Both the position numbers and the translations under genes were made by a program. A stretch of DNA of 64,000 nt from Hyphomicrobiales bacterium. GTDB lineage: Bacteria; Pseudomonadota; Alphaproteobacteria; Rhizobiales; Rhizobiaceae. Shown piece by piece: positions 1-8,278 of the stretch. The stretch lies in NCBI GenBank assembly GCA_900472605.1, contig UCJD01000013.1, positions 101,703 to 165,702 on the forward strand, in the 5' to 3' direction. The notes under the pieces are model-generated. The model saw only the letters and a list, made by a program, of their open reading frames with translations, was not told the DNA's origin and made no database searches. Positions within the stretch are counted from its first letter, which is position 1. Every line of letters starts with the position of its first letter.

Positions 1-60
1 GGGGGAGATTGGCTGGGGGCGCCCTCACCGCATGTCGATCTCCCCCCTTGAGGGGGAGAT
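1..60. repeat. G/C-rich palindromic intergenic repeat
   Basis: ATCTCCCCC (38-46) and GGGGGAGAT (52-60) form a perfect 9-bp inverted repeat with a 5-base loop, and GGGGGAGAT occurs again at 1-9. The following CCCGGCAGGGCAGAGGGGGG segment looks like the continuation of the dispersed palindromic elements common between rhizobial genes. The element is cut by the left edge of the window, so its full size is unknown. Confidence 0.6.
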
Positions 61-90
61 GCCCGGCAGGGCAGAGGGGGGTATCCCACG

Positions 91-120
91 GCAAAACCTC
101 CCCTCCCACAAAGGGAGGGG
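91..120 (-). terminator. Intrinsic terminator after the ABC binding-protein gene
   Basis: CCCCTCCC (100-107) and GGGAGGGG (113-120) make an 8-bp perfect stem with a 5-base loop. On the minus strand it is followed by TTTTGC. It lies 15 bases beyond the stop codon of the binding-protein gene, so the ABC transcript probably ends here. Confidence 0.65.
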
Positions 121-134
121 AAATCCTTGTCGCC

Positions 135-1442
135 TTAAGCCGCGATGAACTCGTTCCAGCGGCGAACCATGTAGCGGTCCTCGTCCATGACGGAGTTCCA
201 GCACGCGACATGGCCCATGCGTTCTTCGAACGAGCCGCCGTCGCGAACTGCACCGGCCTTTTCCATGACCTTGCCCTCAGGCGACATGATATCGCCGGCG
301 GCGGCCTTGCCTTCGATCCAGTAACCCCACTCGTCGGCCGTCATGAAGTTCTTCGCCGTGTCCATGCAGGCCGAGTAATAGCCCTGGCGGTTGAGGTAGC
401 CGCCGACCCAGCCGGATGTGTACCAGTTGATGTACTCGTAGGCGGCGTCGAGCTGCGCGCCCTTGAGGTGCGAGGCGAGGCCGAGGCCGCCACCCCACGA
501 GCGATAGCCTTCCTTGAGCGGCTGGTACTTGCAGGCGATACCCTTGGAGCGGACGGCGGCAACGGCCGGCGACCACATCGACTGGATGATGACTTCGCCA
601 GACGACATCAGGTTGACGGATTCGTCGAACGACTTCCAGAAGGCGCGGAACTGGCCGTCCTGCTTGGCCTTGATCAGGAAGTCGATCGTCTTGTCGATCT
701 CTTCCTTGGTCATGTTGCCCTTGTCGGCATACTTGATGTTGCCCATGGCTTCCATGATCATCGCGGCGTCCATGATGCCGATCGACGGGATATTGAGGAT
801 CGAGGTCTTGCCCTTGAACTTCGGGTCCATGATGTCGGCCCAGGTTGTGATCTCGCGACCGACGAGGTCGGGGCGGATGCCGAGCGTATCGGCATTGTAG
901 ATCGTCGGCATCATGGTGAAGAGTTCGGTCTCGCCCTTGGCAAACGTCTTGGCGTCGGCGCTCTCGACGTAGCCGACCGTGTGCGGCGCGGTGCCCTGCG
1001 CAATCACGCTGTCGGGCTTCAGCTTGCCGTTCTTGAACAGCGGGACGACCTTGTCGTAATATTTCAGCTTCTTCACATCCATCGGCTGGATGACGCCGGT
1101 CGGATAGACCTTCTTCAGGATCCAGTATTCGATGTCGGCGATGTCGTAGCTGTCAGGCTGCGTCACGGCGCGCTGGGCTGCAGCGTCGGAATCCGTTGCC
1201 GTCATCTCCAGCGTGATGCCGAGGTCCTTCTTGCACTGCTCGGCGATGGCGTTGATGTTGGAAACGCCGGTGCCGAACTGGCGAAGCGTGATGTTGGACT
1301 GTGCCCAGATGGTCGGGAAGCCGGTGATCAGGCCCGAGCCGGCGATGGCGCCGGCAGCGGCGGCACCGGTCTTCAGCAGGCTGCGGCGCGATACGCCCTT
1401 CTGCATCAGGCCCGTCTTCTTTGTCTTCGTTGCATCAGTCAT
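135..1442 (-). CDS. Tat-exported ABC transporter substrate-binding protein (PotD-like)
   Basis: A 435-residue periplasmic binding protein of the spermidine/putrescine (PotD/PotF) type. The N-terminus has a twin-arginine signal: SRRSLLKTG at about residues 18-26, then a hydrophobic Ala/Gly-rich stretch, which suggests folded export by Tat. The mature part shows the features of family-1/PotD binding proteins (YNADTLG, TTWADIMDPKFKGK, then a Ser/Trp-rich C-terminal lobe). It lies 34 bases downstream of an ABC ATPase gene on the same strand, and a terminator follows. The ligand cannot be read from sequence; a polyamine, an amine or another small organic compound is possible. No permease gene is in the window. 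Confidence 0.88.
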   Translation of the reverse strand: MTDATKTKKTGLMQKGVSRRSLLKTGAAAAGAIAGSGLITGFPTIWAQSNITLRQFGTGVSNINAIAEQCKKDLGITLEMTATDSDAAAQRAVTQPDSYDIADIEYWILKKVYPTGVIQPMDVKKLKYYDKVVPLFKNGKLKPDSVIAQGTAPHTVGYVESADAKTFAKGETELFTMMPTIYNADTLGIRPDLVGREITTWADIMDPKFKGKTSILNIPSIGIMDAAMIMEAMGNIKYADKGNMTKEEIDKTIDFLIKAKQDGQFRAFWKSFDESVNLMSSGEVIIQSMWSPAVAAVRSKGIACKYQPLKEGYRSWGGGLGLASHLKGAQLDAAYEYINWYTSGWVGGYLNRQGYYSACMDTAKNFMTADEWGYWIEGKAAAGDIMSPEGKVMEKAGAVRDGGSFEERMGHVACWNSVMDEDRYMVRRWNEFIAA

Positions 1443-1476
1443 GTCAGTTCCCTCTGGTTTTTGTAGTGTTGGAGAT

Positions 1477-2565
1477 TCATGCCGAAACGCGACCGAGGAG
1501 GACGGCGTCCTCCAGGGCCCAACTCAGTGACACCGCATCGCCGACCGATGCGGGGTTGGCGAAATAATCGCCGTCGGCAGCAATGACGGTGAAATCATCG
1601 CTGCCCGCGCCGACCACGGTGATCTTCACCGAGGCGCCGCGATATTCGATGTTGGAGACGATGCCATTGAAGCCGAGCGTCTTGTCGCTGGCTGCAGCCA
1701 GACGCACGCGGTCGGTGCGGATGCCGATATCGACCACCTCGCCGACCTCCCTGCCCGCGCCGCGCACCGTGAAACTCTGCCCCTCCGGCACCTCAAGCGT
1801 GATCACGCCATCCTTCGCGGATGTCACGCGGCCGGTCAGCACATTGTGGTCGCCCATGAAACGTGCCACGAAGGCGGTGGCCGGCTCCTCGAACACCTTG
1901 CGCGGCGTCGCCGCCTGCTCGATCTTGCCGTCGTTCATGATGACGATGATGTCGGCCAGTGCCATCGCCTCTTCCTGGCTGTGGGTGACGTGCACGAAGG
2001 TGATGCCGAGCGTCTTCTGCAGCTTCTTGAGCTCGGCGCGCATGCGGATCTTCAGGAACGGATCGAGCGCCGACAAAGGCTCGTCGAGCAAGAGCGCCTC
2101 GGGATCGGTGATCAGCGCGCGCGCCAGTGCGACACGCTGCTGCTGACCACCGGAAAGCTGTGCCGGACGCCGTGTTGCATAGGCCTCCATCTGCATCAGC
2201 TTCAACATCTCGAGCGCCTTGGCCCGCCGCTCCTCCTTCTCGACGCCCTTCATCTTCAGCGAGAAGGCGACATTGTCGATCAGGTCGAGATGCGGGAAGA
2301 GCGCGTAGGACTGGAACATCATGGCCGTGCCGCGCTTGGCAGGCGGAAAATCGGTCACCACGGTGTTGCCGAGCCTGATATCGCCCGACGAAATGCTCTC
2401 GTGTCCGGCGATCATCCTGAGCGTCGAGGTCTTGCCGCAGCCCGATGGGCCGAGAAAGCAGCAATAGGAACCAGCCGGTATCTTCAGGCTGATGGCATGC
2501 ACGGCGGTGGTCGCGCCATACACCTTCGAAACGGATGCTATATCGATCTCTGCCGCTTTCGACAT
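1477..2565 (-). CDS. ABC transporter ATP-binding protein (PotA-like)
   Basis: A 362-residue ABC ATPase that would power import with the neighbouring binding protein. The Walker A motif GPSGCGKT is at residues 39-46, followed by the Q-loop (MMFQSYALFP), signature LSGGQQQR, Walker B (LLLDEPLSALDP) and the H-loop (VTHSQEEAMALAD). The C-terminal third looks like the TOBE/MOP regulatory domain of PotA/MalK-type subunits. I chose the ATG at 2565 because AGGGGA sits 8-9 bases upstream; an in-frame upstream ATG at 2598 would add 11 atypical residues. It is the first gene of a two-gene unit divergent from a GntR regulator. Substrate unknown. Confidence 0.9.
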   Translation of the reverse strand: MSKAAEIDIASVSKVYGATTAVHAISLKIPAGSYCCFLGPSGCGKTSTLRMIAGHESISSGDIRLGNTVVTDFPPAKRGTAMMFQSYALFPHLDLIDNVAFSLKMKGVEKEERRAKALEMLKLMQMEAYATRRPAQLSGGQQQRVALARALITDPEALLLDEPLSALDPFLKIRMRAELKKLQKTLGITFVHVTHSQEEAMALADIIVIMNDGKIEQAATPRKVFEEPATAFVARFMGDHNVLTGRVTSAKDGVITLEVPEGQSFTVRGAGREVGEVVDIGIRTDRVRLAAASDKTLGFNGIVSNIEYRGASVKITVVGAGSDDFTVIAADGDYFANPASVGDAVSLSWALEDAVLLGRVSA

Positions 2566-2723
2566 CGTGTCTTCCCCTGTTCGAGGAATACAATGCATTC
2601 GCCGTGCCAGTTTCTACCGCGACGCATCAAGTCGTTGCGAACATTGAATTTTCTTGAGAAAACTCAAATGACTAAAATTCGATCCTCGGATATGTTTGCA
2701 CATGAAATAGGCTTTCGTCTGCA

Positions 2724-2749
2724 ATTTGCGCAAATAATCGTATACAATT
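2724..2749. promoter_or_regulatory. Two adjacent palindromes, candidate GntR operators
   Basis: In the divergent gap between the ABC operon and the GntR gene, ATTTGCGCAAAT (2724-2735) is a perfect 12-bp palindrome. ATCGTATACAAT (2737-2748) is a near-perfect palindrome resembling the TNGTNNACNA-type operators bound by FCD-family GntR proteins. Assignment to the adjacent regulator is inferred from position. Confidence 0.45.
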
Positions 2750-2831
2750 TGACCGCATAATTGATCGCAAATTCCGTTTAACTTTTCGGCTGAATTTGGC
2801 TATCATCGCCCGATCACAGGACATCCGCTTC

Positions 2832-3545
2832 ATGAACTCCGCAGCCACCGCGCTTCAGACAACCGACGAGCCCTCAGAGACCGGCGCGCAGCAGATCCGC
2901 GACGCAATTCGCGATGCGATCGTCGAACGTCGACTGTCGCCGGGAACCAAGCTATCGGAAAGCGATGTCGGCAACCTTTTCAACGTCAGCCGCACGCTGG
3001 CGCGCGCAGCCCTGCAAGCACTCTCCTACGAAGGGCTTGTCAGTGTCGAGAAAAACCGCGGCGCCTTCGTGGCCTACCCCTCGCCCGATGAGGCGCGGCA
3101 GATTTTCGCCGCCCGCCGGCTGATCGAGCCCGGCATACTGCGCGAGGCGGCGGCGAGGATCACGACATCGGAAATCCAGCATCTGCGACAGCTGCTGCTG
3201 GAGGAGAGCCGCCTGATCGGCGAACGCGGACAGACCGCCCGGCGCGCCGAAATCAAGGCATCCGGCGACTTCCATCTGGCGCTTGCCGAGATTTCCGGCA
3301 ATGCGATCATGCAGCGCTTCATGGAAGAACTCGTGGCCCGCTCCTCTCTGGTGATCGCACTCTACGGCCAGTCGACCATATCGAGCTGCGGTCACAACGA
3401 GCATGGCGACATCGTCTCGGCAATCGAAGCCAAGAAGCTCGACCGTGCCTGCGACCTCATGGTGCATCACATCGCACACATCGAAGCCGATCTCGATCTG
3501 CGGGAGCGCAAGGGACAGGGACTGAAGGAAGCGTTCGACCTCTAG
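2832..3545 (+). CDS. GntR family (FCD subfamily) transcriptional regulator
   Basis: A 237-residue regulator. The N-terminal winged helix-turn-helix (residues about 17-80) reads LSPGTKLSESDVGNLFNVSR, typical of GntR, although the usual R-x-PVREAL is replaced by RTLARAAL. The C-terminal all-helical FCD domain includes RRLIEPGIL and DFHLALAEISGNAIM, with the Asp/His residues (DFH, NEH, HH) that bind metal or ligand in this family. I use the ATG at 2832; a TTG at 2796 would extend it by 12 residues. It is transcribed divergently from the ABC transporter genes and probably regulates them. The effector is unknown. Confidence 0.85.
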   Translation: MNSAATALQTTDEPSETGAQQIRDAIRDAIVERRLSPGTKLSESDVGNLFNVSRTLARAALQALSYEGLVSVEKNRGAFVAYPSPDEARQIFAARRLIEPGILREAAARITTSEIQHLRQLLLEESRLIGERGQTARRAEIKASGDFHLALAEISGNAIMQRFMEELVARSSLVIALYGQSTISSCGHNEHGDIVSAIEAKKLDRACDLMVHHIAHIEADLDLRERKGQGLKEAFDL

Positions 3546-3639
3546 GTCACGCGTGGCACATCAATCGAGCGCGAGAAAGAACCCCAAGTCAGAGCTTGAG
3601 CGCGAGACGCGGCCGCCGAAGCGACCGCGGCATCGAAAA

Positions 3640-4023
3640 TCAACCGCGCGAGCGGCGTTCGTCGGGAACGGCGGCAACAGCCACGATATCGGGCGTTCCC
3701 GTCGCATGCAGGCGCTTGCGCACCAGCACACCCATGACGCGGGCGGCGGTCGAAAACGTCATCTGGTCCAGCGGGCCTTCGCCTTCCCAGGGTTTCGTCA
3801 GTCGCTCGGTGACGGCGCCGACGATATTCATCGGCACGATGTCGTCGCATTGGCGCATGGCCTCGAAGACGCTGCTGATCGGAACGACCCGGCCTTCGAA
3901 CGTGACGATCGGTTCGGTCAATTCCGCATCCCACTCTTCAAACGCATAAAGAGCGTCGCGAAAGAGCTCTTGAAGGGTGAACGGGGCGTGCCCATTGTGA
4001 AGTGGCGGCAAGGCATTCGACAT
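3640..4023 (-). CDS. Hypothetical protein
   Basis: A 127-residue protein I do not recognise. The ATG at 4023 is preceded by AGGAGA with ideal spacing, so it is preferred to an upstream ATG at 4065. The sequence is mixed alpha/beta and soluble, with no signal peptide or membrane segment. It contains an acidic, aromatic stretch (RDALYAFEEWDAEL) and a basic tail (LVRKRLHATG). It is convergent with the GntR gene and stands alone. Confidence 0.6.
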   Translation of the reverse strand: MSNALPPLHNGHAPFTLQELFRDALYAFEEWDAELTEPIVTFEGRVVPISSVFEAMRQCDDIVPMNIVGAVTERLTKPWEGEGPLDQMTFSTAARVMGVLVRKRLHATGTPDIVAVAAVPDERRSRG

Positions 4024-4204
4024 GTCTGTCTCCTCTTTGCAGGGATAAAGCCAATTCCTCCTCATCGGTCCGCACTAACGCCGGAAGCAGAACTCAAGTT
4101 CCCGGCCGGACCGAATAACACGATCAATGTTATAGTGTAATATACGCGTGATAAAGCGCTTTCTGCCGCAGCTTGGCCACAGCTGTGACCGCAAAAAGAT
4201 AAGT

Positions 4205-4230
4205 CGTTGATATTCAAGCGAATATCAACG
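4205..4230. repeat. 11-bp perfect inverted repeat
   Basis: CGTTGATATTC (4205-4215) and GAATATCAACG (4220-4230) enclose a 4-base loop. The repeat lies 43 bases beyond the stop of the SIMPL-domain gene. On the minus strand a T5 run begins several bases after the stem (ACTTATCTTTTTGC), so it may serve as a weak terminator. It could equally be a regulatory site for the gene starting at 4023. Confidence 0.5.
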
Positions 4231-4272
4231 GCAATCTTTTGGTAACTTAAATGAACGAAGGGCCGGATCGCG

Positions 4273-5016
4273 CTACTGGGCGATCGCGAATGTTACGTTC
4301 ACCTGTATGTTGTAGCTGCTTTCGCCGCCCTGGATCGGCACGGCTGAATCGGCCTCCGACTTCATCATCGCCGCCCGCATGACCGGCATCGGCTGCGGCC
4401 GCGGACCGTTTTCGTTGATCTCGATGACGTTGCCGAGCTTGACGCCGGCGGCAGAAGCAAGCGTCTTTGCCCGTGCGATGGCGTCCGCCACCGCGTTCTT
4501 ACGCGCCTCTTCGACGGCGCTGTCGGGCTTGTCGTTGGTGAACTGGATATCGCCGCCCTGGTTGACGCCGAGCGTCACCGACTGGTCGATGATCCCGCCG
4601 AGCGTCGAGAGATCCCGCACCCTGACCGTCAGCGCGTTGGACACCTGGTAGCCGATGAGCTCGGGCGGCAGCTGCTGCCCATCCGCCCCCTGCGGAAAGC
4701 GATATTGCGGCTGCACGGAAAAGCCCGATGTCTGCAGGTCGCGCTCGGCGATACCGGCCTTCTTCAGCGCCGCGAGCACATCGCTCATCGCCTTGTTGTT
4801 GTTGTCGAGCGCCTCGCGCGCGGTTTTCTCCTGCTTTACGACGGAGAAGGTCAGGACGGCCATGTCGGGCGCCATCGTCGCCCGCCCCTCGCCGATCACG
4901 GTAATGACCGCCTGGCGCGGCGCATCGGCCGCGAACGCCGGCAGGCCTGCGGCGGCAAGCACCGGCAGGCTGAGAAAGAGACCGGCGGCAAAGCTTTTGG
5001 TTTTCGGCAATGGCAT
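4273..5016 (-). CDS. SIMPL (DUF541) domain periplasmic protein, BP26-like
   Basis: A 247-residue secreted protein. A signal peptide is clear (KTKSFAAGLFLSLPVLAAAG, cleavage near AFA-A around residue 29). The rest is the SIMPL/DUF541 domain: ITVIGEGRATMAPDMAVLTF at the start of the mature protein, the RDLQTSGFSVQPQY segment, and a conserved VADAIARAKTLASAAGVKLG helix. It resembles the 26-kDa periplasmic immunogenic protein (BP26/Omp28) of Brucella. That protein forms large hollow oligomers, but its physiological role is unsettled. Monocistronic by context. Confidence 0.88.
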   Translation of the reverse strand: MPLPKTKSFAAGLFLSLPVLAAAGLPAFAADAPRQAVITVIGEGRATMAPDMAVLTFSVVKQEKTAREALDNNNKAMSDVLAALKKAGIAERDLQTSGFSVQPQYRFPQGADGQQLPPELIGYQVSNALTVRVRDLSTLGGIIDQSVTLGVNQGGDIQFTNDKPDSAVEEARKNAVADAIARAKTLASAAGVKLGNVIEINENGPRPQPMPVMRAAMMKSEADSAVPIQGGESSYNIQVNVTFAIAQ

Positions 5017-5168
5017 TGTTTCACTCCCCGATTGTGACTTACCGATCCCTCTTGCCGTTTGATTGTGAAGCTATTGCGGCAATGGCTTGTGACGGCTCTT
5101 AAATTGCGTTAGACGCAACGAGCACCGGCGAACCATTGCGCCGCTGCCAGGCGCCGTAACGGCCGCCA

Positions 5169-5244
5169 GGGCCTGTAGCTCAATGGTTAGAGCCGGCGGC
5201 TCATAACCGCTTGGTTGGGGGTTCGAGTCCCTCCGGGCCCACCA
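5169..5244 (+). tRNA. tRNA with CAT anticodon, probably tRNA-Ile2 (lysidine type)
   Basis: A 76-base cloverleaf with CCA encoded. The acceptor arm pairs GGGCCTG with CGGGCCC, the D stem GCTC with GAGC, and the anticodon stem GGCGG with CCGCT. The seven-base loop is CTCATAA (anticodon CAT), and the T arm is GGGGG-TTCGAGT-CCCTC. The CGCTTGG sequence after the anticodon and the short D loop resemble bacterial tRNA-Ile2, whose C34 is converted to lysidine by TilS to read AUA. Elongator tRNA-Met is the alternative. Confidence 0.9.
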
Positions 5245-5304
5245 TCTTTCAATCCGTCCGACCCGGACACGAAAATCCGCAGCTTTCGATACTCGACTTC
5301 CCTC

Positions 5305-6357
5305 CTACCCCCGCATGATCGGCTTGCCGTAGCTCCTCAAGAATTCCCCGCATGTCAGATCATCATAATACGCCCGGTTCACGGCGACGACATCAAGGCT
5401 CCCCATCGACGCGCGTACATCCGTCTCGATGATCTTCTTGTTGGGCGCGGAAATTCCCAAGGTCGTTCCGAAAACGGTCCTCAGCCCAGCCTCCTTGACG
5501 GTCATCAGCTGCATGTTCATTTCGCCGTAGGAAAATCCGAGGTAAACGACGACTTCGGCCTCGGCGATCTGCCGATGCAGACGTTCCATCATGTCGTCAT
5601 CATCGACGCGCTCTGTAAAGGTCCGGATCTGCTCGGCCAGATGCGGCAGGTCCGCTCCCCTGAAATCGTGGCCGAAATCCATCATCGAGGATGTGGAAGC
5701 CGGTTGCCAGGGAAGTCTGCCGACCTGTCCGTAGGGATGCTCGATCTGAAGAGATTGCGCGATGATCCCCTCCGCCTCGGGCAGGGGAATGCGATAGTAA
5801 TTGCTGATTGAATGGGCGAGATAATGCTCGATGCACCGGTCGTAGTTGAAGGTGATGAAGGACACGTTCTTGAAAATGCCTTCGAGCTTTTCTCTTTGAA
5901 CGCCCTCGTGCAGCATCTGGAAAAAGACGCTGAACCATGTGTGCTTGATGGGCTCGAAGCTGAACGCCTCGTTCTTCGATCCGTCGACCTTCAGAAGACA
6001 GCTCGCTTCCGCCTCCAGAATACTGGCGGCGATGCCAAGTTTGCCCATCTGAACGACAAGACGATCGCTTGAGTGCGTGTGCAGATAGTTGTCGATCGAG
6101 ATCGCCTGCGACATCGCTCCCGAAATGGCTCTGCCGGCTGCATAATGCGGGTTGGAATCGGCCCGCTGCCCCGTCGCGCTGACAATCGTCTTTACGGCTT
6201 CCGATATACGCTTGTCGCCATTGGACATCGTCCATCCATCGTCAAACCGGATGTCGAGTTTCCTGGCGATGTTGACCATCAAGTCCGTACCGACAGGAAA
6301 GTTCACTTCCCGGCTTGCACCCGCACCAACGATAAAGACGGTTCGACGTGTGAACAT
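5305..6357 (-). CDS. SIR2-like domain protein
   Basis: A 350-residue protein with a SIR2-like Rossmann fold. The N-terminal FIVGAGAS (residues 9-16) is the nucleotide-binding glycine motif, followed by a VNFPVGTDLM helix. FITFNYDRCIEHYL in the middle matches the T-x-NYD-x-x-E element of this family. IEHPYG could supply the catalytic-type His-Gly, and VVYLGFSYGEMN is the usual C-terminal strand. The ATG is supported by GGGAGA. Relatives act as NAD-consuming effectors in several antiphage systems, often fused to or paired with a sensor. Here no second domain or partner gene is visible, so a defence role is only a hypothesis. The gene lies 60 bases from the tRNA 3' end in converging orientation, a common place for acquired genes. 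Confidence 0.75.
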   Translation of the reverse strand: MFTRRTVFIVGAGASREVNFPVGTDLMVNIARKLDIRFDDGWTMSNGDKRISEAVKTIVSATGQRADSNPHYAAGRAISGAMSQAISIDNYLHTHSSDRLVVQMGKLGIAASILEAEASCLLKVDGSKNEAFSFEPIKHTWFSVFFQMLHEGVQREKLEGIFKNVSFITFNYDRCIEHYLAHSISNYYRIPLPEAEGIIAQSLQIEHPYGQVGRLPWQPASTSSMMDFGHDFRGADLPHLAEQIRTFTERVDDDDMMERLHRQIAEAEVVVYLGFSYGEMNMQLMTVKEAGLRTVFGTTLGISAPNKKIIETDVRASMGSLDVVAVNRAYYDDLTCGEFLRSYGKPIMRG

Positions 6358-6664
6358 TCAAAGCTTCTCCCACAATGCGGTAAGAACGGATGAGATCGCC
6401 ACGCTATGCTGAATATGGTCGCAAGGCCTAGTGGCCCTGCATAGTCCTCTGACGATTAAAGGGCCACGATGGTCGCGGCCACGCCTTGGACTTCAATCGA
6501 AGTTTTATCGCTGCAGATTGCTGCATCCGCAACCGGAGAGCGGCCACAGAGTACCCAATATCGCCGGCCTCGCCAAGTCGCGATCCGGCGTTTTCTACTT
6601 TCCCGCGTGGCAGACGCGACCGGGTAACGATCGCGCCGCACACAACGTGGCCCCGTTGCCGACG
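6358..6664. other. Intergenic region without a recognised gene
   Basis: This stretch of about 300 bases separates the start of the SIR2-like gene from the end of the MYG1-family gene, both on the minus strand. It must hold the SIR2-like promoter. I found no convincing coding frame, no terminator and no duplicate of the tRNA 3' end that would mark an attachment site. Confidence 0.5.
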
Positions 6665-7585
6665 CTACGCGTTCGCCACTGCTTCAGCCACAGCGATCTC
6701 CGCCATCTTGAGCGCCGCTTCGCGGCTCTTGGCGGCGGCGATGAAACGGCCGTTGTGGCAGAAGCTGGCGCCTGGGACGCCGGAAGCGGCCTCGAGGTCG
6801 CCATTGGTCAGCCCCGCCCAGGCGGCCGGCAGGTCGGCGCGCAGCGCAAAGCCCTCCTCCTCGCGGCGAATGCCGGTCACGCACCAGTCCTTGTCGCGAG
6901 GATGGACGACGAAGAGCAGATGGTCGGCGCCGGCCTTCACGATCGCCGGACGGAACGGCATGCCCATCGGCAATTCCAGCACGCGGTTGTCGCCAGCGGC
7001 CACGATCGCCTTGTGTACCAGCGCTTCGGCCCTGCGCTTCGCAGCACTCTTGCCGATCCGTGCCTCGACGAAGCTGCGGGCAATGGCGAGTGCGGCATGA
7101 AAGGCGCGGTCGTCAGCGCCGGGATCGGTTTCGTCGAAGACGGGCTTTAGCGTTTCGAGAAGCGCTGGCAGCGTCAGCCCGGCAAGCGGGCCGGACGGGC
7201 TGAGGGCGCCATTGTCGGTGAGGTCGATCGGCAGCACGAAGCTGCCGTCGAAAGAAGCGTGGATATCGTCCAGATCGGCCTCGGGAACACCCAATGCCGC
7301 GAGATAGTCGCGCCCGTAGTGCTTCCAGATCAGGCCGAACGAGCTGTAGGGCTGCCCGTCGTCGCGCAGCGGCGCGCCGCGCTGGTGGTGGTCGAAGATG
7401 CGTGCGTCCGCGTCATAGGCACCGCCGACGTCGTAGATGATCCGGTTGGGCCCGGCTGTGATCCATTCCGGCGCACGGCTGCGCATGATGCGCGCGTCGG
7501 GGAAAAGCCGGGTCAGGACAACGGTGGAAAGCAATTCGTCGGCGTGGAAACCACCGGAATGCGTGACGAGAAATTCAGGATTCAT
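6665..7585 (-). CDS. MYG1 family (UPF0160) protein
   Basis: A 306-residue protein of the MYG1/UPF0160 family, related to DHH-type phosphoesterases. The N-terminus VTHSGGFHADELLSTVVL (residues 7-24) carries the His/Asp metal-binding motif, followed by DVGGAYDADARIFDHHQRG with the DHH-like signature, and later SFDGSFVLPIDLTDNG. The human homologue is a 3'-5' RNA exonuclease; the bacterial role is not established. The ATG at 7585 is chosen because the MYG1 homology begins immediately after it, whereas an upstream in-frame ATG at 7648 adds Arg-rich residues. It stands alone. Confidence 0.85.
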   Translation of the reverse strand: MNPEFLVTHSGGFHADELLSTVVLTRLFPDARIMRSRAPEWITAGPNRIIYDVGGAYDADARIFDHHQRGAPLRDDGQPYSSFGLIWKHYGRDYLAALGVPEADLDDIHASFDGSFVLPIDLTDNGALSPSGPLAGLTLPALLETLKPVFDETDPGADDRAFHAALAIARSFVEARIGKSAAKRRAEALVHKAIVAAGDNRVLELPMGMPFRPAIVKAGADHLLFVVHPRDKDWCVTGIRREEEGFALRADLPAAWAGLTNGDLEAASGVPGASFCHNGRFIAAAKSREAALKMAEIAVAEAVANA

Positions 7586-7889
7586 GCGGCGGCGCCCTCT
7601 TGTCTGCGGATCACCCGCACATCTGGCACCAGATAGCCGTTGGCGCACATCACCTCAACCCGCGCGCATAGCATTTTCAGACACTGATGCTGCACTGCAT
7701 CATGCAATCGGATGTGTTGTCAGCCGTCGCCGGCCATGTCCCCGCTATGTCGTTGAACGCGGCCGAAGGTTAACGTTTGCTTTCATACGAAGGTTCTGAA
7801 TGTGACAGGATGGTGAATTTTAGGCTTGCCATCAGGGAAAAGCCGCGCAACTATCCTTGCCGGGAGCATGATAGTGACGGGAACCACAC
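7586..7889. other. Divergent intergenic region
   Basis: About 300 bases between the MYG1 gene and a doubtful small plus-strand frame. It includes a short inverted repeat TGATGC/GCATCA at 7685-7702. It should hold the MYG1 promoter. No other feature can be supported. Confidence 0.4.
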
Positions 7890-8114
7890 ATGCCTAAGAC
7901 TGGAATAATCGCAGTATCCGGGACATCCATGTCCCGTCAGTGCATCTTCACAGCCGATGACGGCGGGGGAAAAATCCGCGGCTGTCCACGCTTTCTCGGA
8001 ATGATTTTCGGCAAGCCGAGTGTGCGCCTGGCCGATACGTCGAACGGACGATGGGTCTCCATCGAGCTCAGCAAGGTGGATCGACGCGGCAACGCAACCT
8101 TTCGCTGGATCTAG
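7890..8114 (+). CDS. Small hypothetical protein (doubtful)
   Basis: A 74-codon frame starting ATG with a modest GACGGGAA upstream. The product is soluble and basic, with a mixed sequence (CIFTADDGGGKIRGC, KPSVRLADTSNGRWVSIEL) that vaguely suggests a small beta-barrel such as PilZ, but no motif is conclusive. It precedes the first Ku gene by about 165 bases on the same strand. It may be a real small gene or a chance frame. Confidence 0.35.
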   Translation: MPKTGIIAVSGTSMSRQCIFTADDGGGKIRGCPRFLGMIFGKPSVRLADTSNGRWVSIELSKVDRRGNATFRWI

Positions 8115-8278
8115 AGATTACCACGCGTTCTGGACCGATCCGCTGACCTCCATATGATGTTCGACGTCTCGGGGAGATGCGGCGCCTGACACCGTGGAGG
8201 GAACAAAATCCGCATTCCGACCGTTGAAGCGGCATCGCCGCACTGCGGTTTGGAGGGGCGCTCAGGCGTCGGCATCGG

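Noticed and set aside
9..1466. Long plus-strand open frame of 485 codons
   Set aside because: It is antisense to the Tat-exported binding-protein gene, is rich in Arg/Asp/Gly/His as expected of a complement frame in GC-rich DNA, and has no ribosome-binding site.
5245..6664. Possible attachment-site duplication of the tRNA 3' end
   Set aside because: I found no second copy of the T-arm/acceptor sequence in the interval after the tRNA, so integration at this tRNA is not shown directly.
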